This document shows, one piece after another, positions 59,764 to 64,000 of a stretch of 64,000 nt of DNA. The notes under the pieces were generated by a model that worked only from the letters and a program-made list of their open reading frames with translations, had not been told where the DNA came from and did not search any database. The position numbers and the translations under genes were made by a program. The DNA is from Paenimyroides aestuarii (lineage in GTDB: Bacteria > Bacteroidota > Bacteroidia > Flavobacteriales > Flavobacteriaceae). Every line of letters begins with the position of its first letter. The stretch's first letter is position 1. The stretch covers positions 434,001 through 498,000 of the forward strand of contig NZ_CP102382.1 in NCBI RefSeq assembly GCF_024628805.1, written 5' to 3'.

Positions 59764-60297
59764 CTATCGTATTAATGCAATTTGTTGTTTCAATAATTTT
59801 TTAGCGTAAGCGAGCTGCGATTTCGATGTTCCTACTGAAATATGCAGCATTTCGGCAATTTCCTGGTGTTTGTATCCTTCAATCACACTCAACACGAAAA
59901 CATATCGGCAGCCTTGTGGCAAATCGTCTATCAGTTTTTGGTAATCGTTCGATGTTTCGTAGGAATCTGAAACCACACTTAATACCGACTGACTGGCGTC
60001 TTCTATAAAATCGAGTTCTTTTTTTGAACGAAGAAACGACAAGCTTTCGCGAATCATGATTTTTCGGATCCAGCCTTCAAAACTGCCATCGTTCCGGTAC
60101 TGATTTATATTTTGAAATACTTTCATAAAGGCGCACAGCATGACATCTTCTGCATTGTGAAGATCTTTAATGTACTGCCTACAAGTACTCAACATTTTCG
60201 GTGAAAACTGATCGAACAATTGTTTTTGTGCCACCCGATTGTTATTCTGCACTTGTTGAATTAATTCTGTCTCGGAAAAATGGTTTATTACCTTCAA
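59764..60297 (-). CDS. RNA polymerase ECF-type sigma factor
   Basis: 177 residues. Region 2 at about 15-85 (AQKQLFDQFSPKMLSTCRQYIKDLHNAEDV, then FEGWIRKIMIRESLSFLR) and region 4 at about 120-172 (LPQGCRYVFVLSVIEGYKHQEIAEMLHISVGTSKSQLAYAKKLLKQ), the sigma-70 ECF layout. It heads an operon with the anti-sigma-like protein and two outer-membrane proteins, which are the probable targets of a cell-envelope response. Its own promoter was not identified. Confidence 0.92.
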   Translation of the reverse strand: MKVINHFSETELIQQVQNNNRVAQKQLFDQFSPKMLSTCRQYIKDLHNAEDVMLCAFMKVFQNINQYRNDGSFEGWIRKIMIRESLSFLRSKKELDFIEDASQSVLSVVSDSYETSNDYQKLIDDLPQGCRYVFVLSVIEGYKHQEIAEMLHISVGTSKSQLAYAKKLLKQQIALIR

Positions 60298-60447
60298 CTT
60301 TTGGCTGTTTATTATATAGACGCAAAAGAAATCAAAAAGGTTGTATAGTGATTATTTTTTTTTTTTGAATTTTTTTTTGGAAGTATTCTTATATAGAGTG
60401 TTTTACAGTTAACTAAAATTTACAATTGAAAAACCAATTTCATTAAA

Positions 60448-60515
60448 TAGCCCGGATTGCAGCGGCATCCTTTTGTGGAACGAAGTGGAGCAAAAGATAT
60501 AGCGGAAAGCCGGAA
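60448..60515. repeat. REP-like palindromic element, copy 2
   Basis: TAGCCCGGATTGCAGCGG, CATCCTTTTGTGG, GGAGCAAAAGATATAGCGG and AAAGCCGGA. The two halves pair as CCTTTTG/CAAAAG and as AGCCCGG/AAGCCGG. Comparable in order and core to 56591-56665. Occupies most of the 300-bp gap between rlmN and the sigma gene. Confidence 0.65.
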
Positions 60516-60595
60516 ATGGCTTCCAATAAAAATAACGAAACATGAACTTATGATGAAATTCTGAATTTGATTCAGAGTGACAAAATTAAAGTAAA

Positions 60596-61636
60596 TTATG
60601 ATTTGTTAGCCAATTGTCCGCAGGCAGCATCAATGTCTTTTCCGCGTGATCGACGGACTTTTGCTACAATTCCGGCGTTTTCGAGAGCTTTTATGTATGC
60701 ATCGATAACCGTTGGATCGGCTTGTTGAAATGCACCATCGTCGATTGGATTGTACTCGATAATATTTACTTTGCAGGGCACGTATTTGCAGAACTTTACC
60801 AAGGCGTCAATGGCTTTTTTATCATCGTTTATTCCTTTCCAGACCACATACTCATAGGTGATTTTACTTTTGGTTTTGCGGTACCAATATTCCAAGGCTT
60901 CGCGCAATTCGGGCAACGGAAAACTTTTGGTGAAGGGCATGATTTGGTTTCGGGTTTCTTCGATTGCGGAGTGCAGCGATACAGCCAGCTTGACTTTCAC
61001 CTCATCGTCGGCCATTTTTTTAATCATTTTTGAAACGCCCGATGTGGATACAGTTATGCGTTTGGGCGACATTCCTAAGCCTTCGCTTGATGTGATTTTT
61101 TCGATCGCTTTCATAACGTTTGGATAGTTCATCAGTGGTTCGCCCATGCCCATGAATACGATATTTGATAATGGACGGTTGTGATACAATCGGCTTTCTT
61201 GATCAATTGCCACCACTTGGTCGTAAATTTCATCGGGTGCTAAATTACGCATGCGTTTTAAACGTGCCGTGGCACAGAAATTACAGTCTAAACTGCAACC
61301 AACCTGGCTTGAAACGCAGGCTGTAGTGCGGGTTTCGGTAGGAATTAAAACAGATTCTACGATTAAACCATCGTGCAAACGCACCGCATTTTTTATAGTA
61401 CCGTCGTTGCTGTGTTGCATGGTATCTACTTTAATGTGGTTTATCACAAAGTGCTGTTCTAGCAAAGCACGGGTTTCTTTTGATATGTTGGTCATATCAT
61501 CAAAATTGTGTGCGCCTTTGCTCCACAACCATTCGTACACTTGATTGCCGCGAAAGGCTTTATCGCCCTGCGCTACAAAAAAGTCGCGTATTTGCTCTTT
61601 GGTTAAACTGCGTATGTCTTTTTTAACTGTATTCAT
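60596..61636 (-). CDS. rlmN: Dual-specificity rRNA/tRNA adenine C2-methyltransferase RlmN
   Basis: 346 residues. Radical SAM enzyme methylating C2 of A2503 in 23S rRNA and A37 in some tRNAs. The iron-sulfur motif is CSLDCNFCATA; other landmarks are GMGEPLMNYPNV and ITVSTSGV. The second conserved Cys near the C-terminus (DIDAACGQLA), which forms the methyl-linked intermediate, is present. N-terminal DNA/RNA-binding helices contain LTKEQIRDFF and VYEWLWSKGA. Own promoter element upstream. Confidence 0.96.
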   Translation of the reverse strand: MNTVKKDIRSLTKEQIRDFFVAQGDKAFRGNQVYEWLWSKGAHNFDDMTNISKETRALLEQHFVINHIKVDTMQHSNDGTIKNAVRLHDGLIVESVLIPTETRTTACVSSQVGCSLDCNFCATARLKRMRNLAPDEIYDQVVAIDQESRLYHNRPLSNIVFMGMGEPLMNYPNVMKAIEKITSSEGLGMSPKRITVSTSGVSKMIKKMADDEVKVKLAVSLHSAIEETRNQIMPFTKSFPLPELREALEYWYRKTKSKITYEYVVWKGINDDKKAIDALVKFCKYVPCKVNIIEYNPIDDGAFQQADPTVIDAYIKALENAGIVAKVRRSRGKDIDAACGQLANKS

Positions 61637-61640
61637 TTGG

Positions 61641-61648
61641 CAAAGTTA
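61641..61648 (-). promoter_or_regulatory. Bacteroidetes -7 element (TAACTTTG) for rlmN
   Basis: TAACTTTG on minus, 4 bp before the annotated rlmN start. If real, transcription starts almost at the ATG. Confidence 0.3.
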
Positions 61649-61715
61649 CAATAATTTGGGTGTAGTTTAAAAGCTTTGGATTTGTTTGGCTATCTTTACT
61701 TAAAAAATTATCATT

Positions 61716-62357
61716 ATGCATTTTATTTCCGAAGAATTAGAACAATATATAGCAAAACACTCGGCTGTTGAACCCGAACTTTTACAGCAATTGAACAAAG
61801 AAACCCATCAAAAAGTGTTGCAACCGCGTATGCTGAGCGGACATTTTCAAGGGCGTGTGTTGAGTATGCTTTCAAAAATACTGCACCCGAAACATATTTT
61901 AGAAGTGGGCACTTATACAGGCTATGCGACTTTATGCTTAGCGGAAGGTTTGAAAACAGATGGTACAATTGATACTATCGATATTAATGAAGAGTTGGAG
62001 GCCATGCAGCAAAAATATTTTAACGCTTCAGAATTTAAAAATCAAATTACTCAGCACATTGGAAACGCTATGGACATTATTCCTACTTTGGATAAAAAAT
62101 TTGATTTGGTTTTTATTGATGCCGACAAGGAGAACTATATTAATTACTGGAATTTGGTGGTGCCCAAAATGAATAAAGGGGGAATTATTTTAAGTGATAA
62201 TGTGTTGTGGAGCGGCAAGGTTTTAGAAACTGTTAAAAAGAATGATAGGTCTACCCAAGTACTTTTAGAATACAACAAAATTGTGAATGAAGACCCACGG
62301 GTTGAAACCGTTTTATTGCCAATACGCGATGGTTTAACGGTTAGTAGGGTTTTGTAG
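61716..62357 (+). CDS. SAM-dependent O-methyltransferase
   Basis: 213 residues, the length of bacterial catechol-type O-methyltransferases. SAM loop HILEVGTYTGYATLCLAEGL, acid TIDINEEL, metal-ligand region VFIDADKENYINYWN with Asp and Asn, then ILSDNVLWSGKVLE. The C-terminal RDGLTVSRVL is conserved in the family. Substrate unknown (phenolic or small hydroxylated compounds). Single gene with a downstream terminator shared with alaS. Confidence 0.88.
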   Translation: MHFISEELEQYIAKHSAVEPELLQQLNKETHQKVLQPRMLSGHFQGRVLSMLSKILHPKHILEVGTYTGYATLCLAEGLKTDGTIDTIDINEELEAMQQKYFNASEFKNQITQHIGNAMDIIPTLDKKFDLVFIDADKENYINYWNLVVPKMNKGGIILSDNVLWSGKVLETVKKNDRSTQVLLEYNKIVNEDPRVETVLLPIRDGLTVSRVL

Positions 62358-62365
62358 AATTGAAA

Positions 62366-62398
62366 AAAACCGTTGTACGTTTATTATACAACGGTTTT
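62366..62398. terminator. Bidirectional intrinsic terminator
   Basis: AAAACCGTTGTA, loop CGTTTAT-type, TACAACGGTTTT between the convergent methyltransferase and alaS genes. Confidence 0.75.
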
Positions 62399-62438
62399 AC
62401 TTATTTAATGATGAAGCGGAATTGCTCCATTAAATTTA

Positions 62439-64000
62439 TTACTTCACAAAATTCACAGCATTTGCAACCGCTTCTCCCATACCAGCAGGATTTTTACCGC
62501 CGGCTGTAGCAAAAAATGCCTGTCCGCCTCCGCCGCCTTGGATGTATTTACCCAATTCGCGAACAATTTGTCCAGCATTTAAGCCTTTTGTTTCGGTAAT
62601 TTCTTTAGAAACATAGGCAGTCAACATAGGTTTGTCGTTTGTAACGGTTCCAAACAAAATAAAGAAATTAGTTCCTGTTGCGCCAATTTCGTAAGCCAGA
62701 TCTTTGGCTCCGCTTGCGTCTAAATCGACCTGCTTTGCTAAAAATTGCACGCCGTTTATTTCTTGAACTTCTTTCAACAAATCGCCTTTTAAACTTTTTG
62801 CTTTTTCTTTCAGCAACTGTTCAACTTGTTTTTTCAATTTAGCATTTTCATCTTGCAACGAAAGAACTGCTTTCATGGTATCCTGTGGATTTTTCAAGGC
62901 TTCTTTTAGCTCTTTTAAAGTAGCTTCTTGGTTATTGTAGAAATCTTGAACAGCATCGCCGGTTATTGCTTCTATGCGACGAATACCTGCAGCAACCGCA
63001 CTTTCAGATACAATCTTAAACGCCCAAATATCGGCGGTATTCTGCACGTGGATTCCACCGCACAATTCCATAGAATCACCAAATTTAATAGCACGAACGG
63101 TATCGCCGTATTTTTCTCCAAACAATGCCATTACGCCTTCTTCAATTGCTTGTTTAAACGGAATTTCTCTGCGTTCAATCAAAGGCAACTGCTCTTGAAT
63201 ACGTGCGTTTACAAAAGCTTCAATTTGCTGTAACTCCTCATCGGTAACTTTTGCGAAGTGCGAAAAATCGAAACGTAAATAATTTGGCGCAACCAACGAT
63301 CCTTTTTGTTCTACATGTGTACCCAAAATGGTGCGCAATGCCTGATGCAGCAAATGCGTTGCCGAGTGATTTTTAGACGATTTTGTGCGCAAATCTGTAT
63401 TTACTTTTGCTACGAAAGTTCCTTCTAAATTTTCGGGAATTTGCTTTGAAAAATGTAAAATAAGGTTGTTTTCTTTTTTAGTATCGATGATTTCAATAGT
63501 TTGCTTCGCCTGTTCGCTATCGCTCGAGCCATTTGCCGATACCAAAACCCCTTTATCGCCAACCTGCCCACCGCCTTCGGGATAAAACGGCGTGTGATCT
63601 AAAACAATTTGATACAGCGTACCGTCTTTTTTAGATTCCACTTTACGAATACGCGTGATTTTTACTTCGTTTTCAACCTTATCGTATCCTTCAAAAGTTT
63701 CCACATTTCCTTCGATCAACACATTCCAGTCGTCTTTAGAAATTTCAGATGCAGCACGCGAACGATCTTTTTGTGCTTTCATTGCAGCATCAAAACCAGC
63801 TTCGTCTAATTCATATCCTTTTTCACGTAAAATCAATGCTGTTAAATCAATCGGAAAACCAAAAGTATCATACAATTCAAATGCTTTTTCACCTTCAACA
63901 ATTTTACCTTCGGTTTTTTCGATTACTGAATCCAACAAATGCAAACCTTGATCCAAGGTTCTTAAGAAAGAAGCTTCTTCTTCTTTAATCACGTTTTTAA
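62439..64000 (-). CDS. alaS: Alanine--tRNA ligase, C-terminal part (continues past window edge)
   Basis: About 520 residues are in the window; the frame is open to 64000 and the start lies outside (GTG at 63992 is internal). Visible parts are the end of the tRNA-binding helical region, the editing domain with its zinc site ([12 protein letters not shown] ... [11 protein letters not shown]), and the C-terminal oligomerisation/C-Ala domain ([19 protein letters not shown]). The catalytic domain is missing from this window. Full family length is about 870. Confidence 0.96.
   Translation of the reverse strand, partial: KNVIKEEEASFLRTLDQGLHLLDSVIEKTEGKIVEGEKAFELYDTFGFPIDLTALILREKGYELDEAGFDAAMKAQKDRSRAASEISKDDWNVLIEGNVETFEGYDKVENEVKITRIRKVESKKDGTLYQIVLDHTPFYPEGGGQVGDKGVLVSANGSSDSEQAKQTIEIIDTKKENNLILHFSKQIPENLEGTFVAKVNTDLRTKSSKNHSATHLLHQALRTILGTHVEQKGSLVAPNYLRFDFSHFAKVTDEELQQIEAFVNARIQEQLPLIERREIPFKQAIEEGVMALFGEKYGDTVRAIKFGDSMELCGGIHVQNTADIWAFKIVSESAVAAGIRRIEAITGDAVQDFYNNQEATLKELKEALKNPQDTMKAVLSLQDENAKLKKQVEQLLKEKAKSLKGDLLKEVQEINGVQFLAKQVDLDASGAKDLAYEIGATGTNFFILFGTVTNDKPMLTAYVSKEITETKGLNAGQIVRELGKYIQGGGGGQAFFATAGGKNPAGMGEAVANAVNFVK

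Overview
The window reads as a chromosomal segment of a Flavobacteriaceae bacterium (Bacteroidota; Flavobacterium/Myroides-like). The evidence is the low GC content, type IX secretion (T9SS) sorting tails on two secreted proteins, promoters of the Bacteroidetes TTG/TAnnTTTG type instead of -35/-10 boxes, a DnaE with a fused proofreading exonuclease, and housekeeping proteins (RuvC, HemW, RlmN, S16, RimM, MiaE, AlaS) of flavobacterial type. The genus is inferred; no search was run.

Layout. 1-1.9 kb: the end of an M20 peptidase and a T9SS-secreted protein. 2.0-8.7 kb: two inverted IS1182-type elements bracketing a DUF937-like membrane protein, its small paralogue, a glycosyltransferase and miaE; the second copy has cut off the 3' end of a lipoprotein gene. 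8.7-11.6 kb: a BlaI-type repressor, an M56 (BlaR1-type) sensor whose output end is a TonB-like domain, and a TonB-like secreted protein. 11.7-21.2 kb: a hydrolase, an AddB-like nuclease, an OmpA porin, kbl and an AddA-like helicase-nuclease. 21.3-30.3 kb: Mn/Fe superoxide dismutase, truC, a phosphatase-fold membrane protein, dipeptidyl peptidase III, a cyclase-family enzyme, hemW and ruvC. 30.4-35 kb: a cyanophycin cassette, with synthetase cphA divergent from cyanophycinase cphB plus an isoaspartyl peptidase. 35-37 kb: small membrane proteins. 37.1-40.5 kb: a five-gene tandem array of secreted TonB-like paralogues, the last one a frameshifted pseudogene. 40.7-41 kb: three tRNA-Asp genes. 41.2-49.8 kb: trxA, dnaE, rpsP-rimM-trmN6 and a second T9SS protein.

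50-57 kb is a complete rRNA operon on the minus strand (tRNA-Val, 16S, tRNA-Ile, tRNA-Ala, two tRNA-like 80-bp tandem repeats, 23S, 5S, duplicated terminators), driven by what look like three tandem promoters and flanked by degenerate repeats. tRNA-Trp follows on the plus strand. 57-60.3 kb is an ECF sigma/anti-sigma operon with two related outer-membrane proteins. The window closes with rlmN, an O-methyltransferase and the 3' part of alaS. REP-like palindromes lie at 56.6 and 60.5 kb.

The least explained structures are (i) the TonB-like/CxC paralogue array, whose N-terminal domain is also the tail of the M56 sensor 27 kb away, (ii) the two identical tRNA-like units beside tRNA-Ala in the rRNA spacer, and (iii) the repeat-rich borders of the rRNA operon. 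No CRISPR array, prophage or recognisable defence island was seen.
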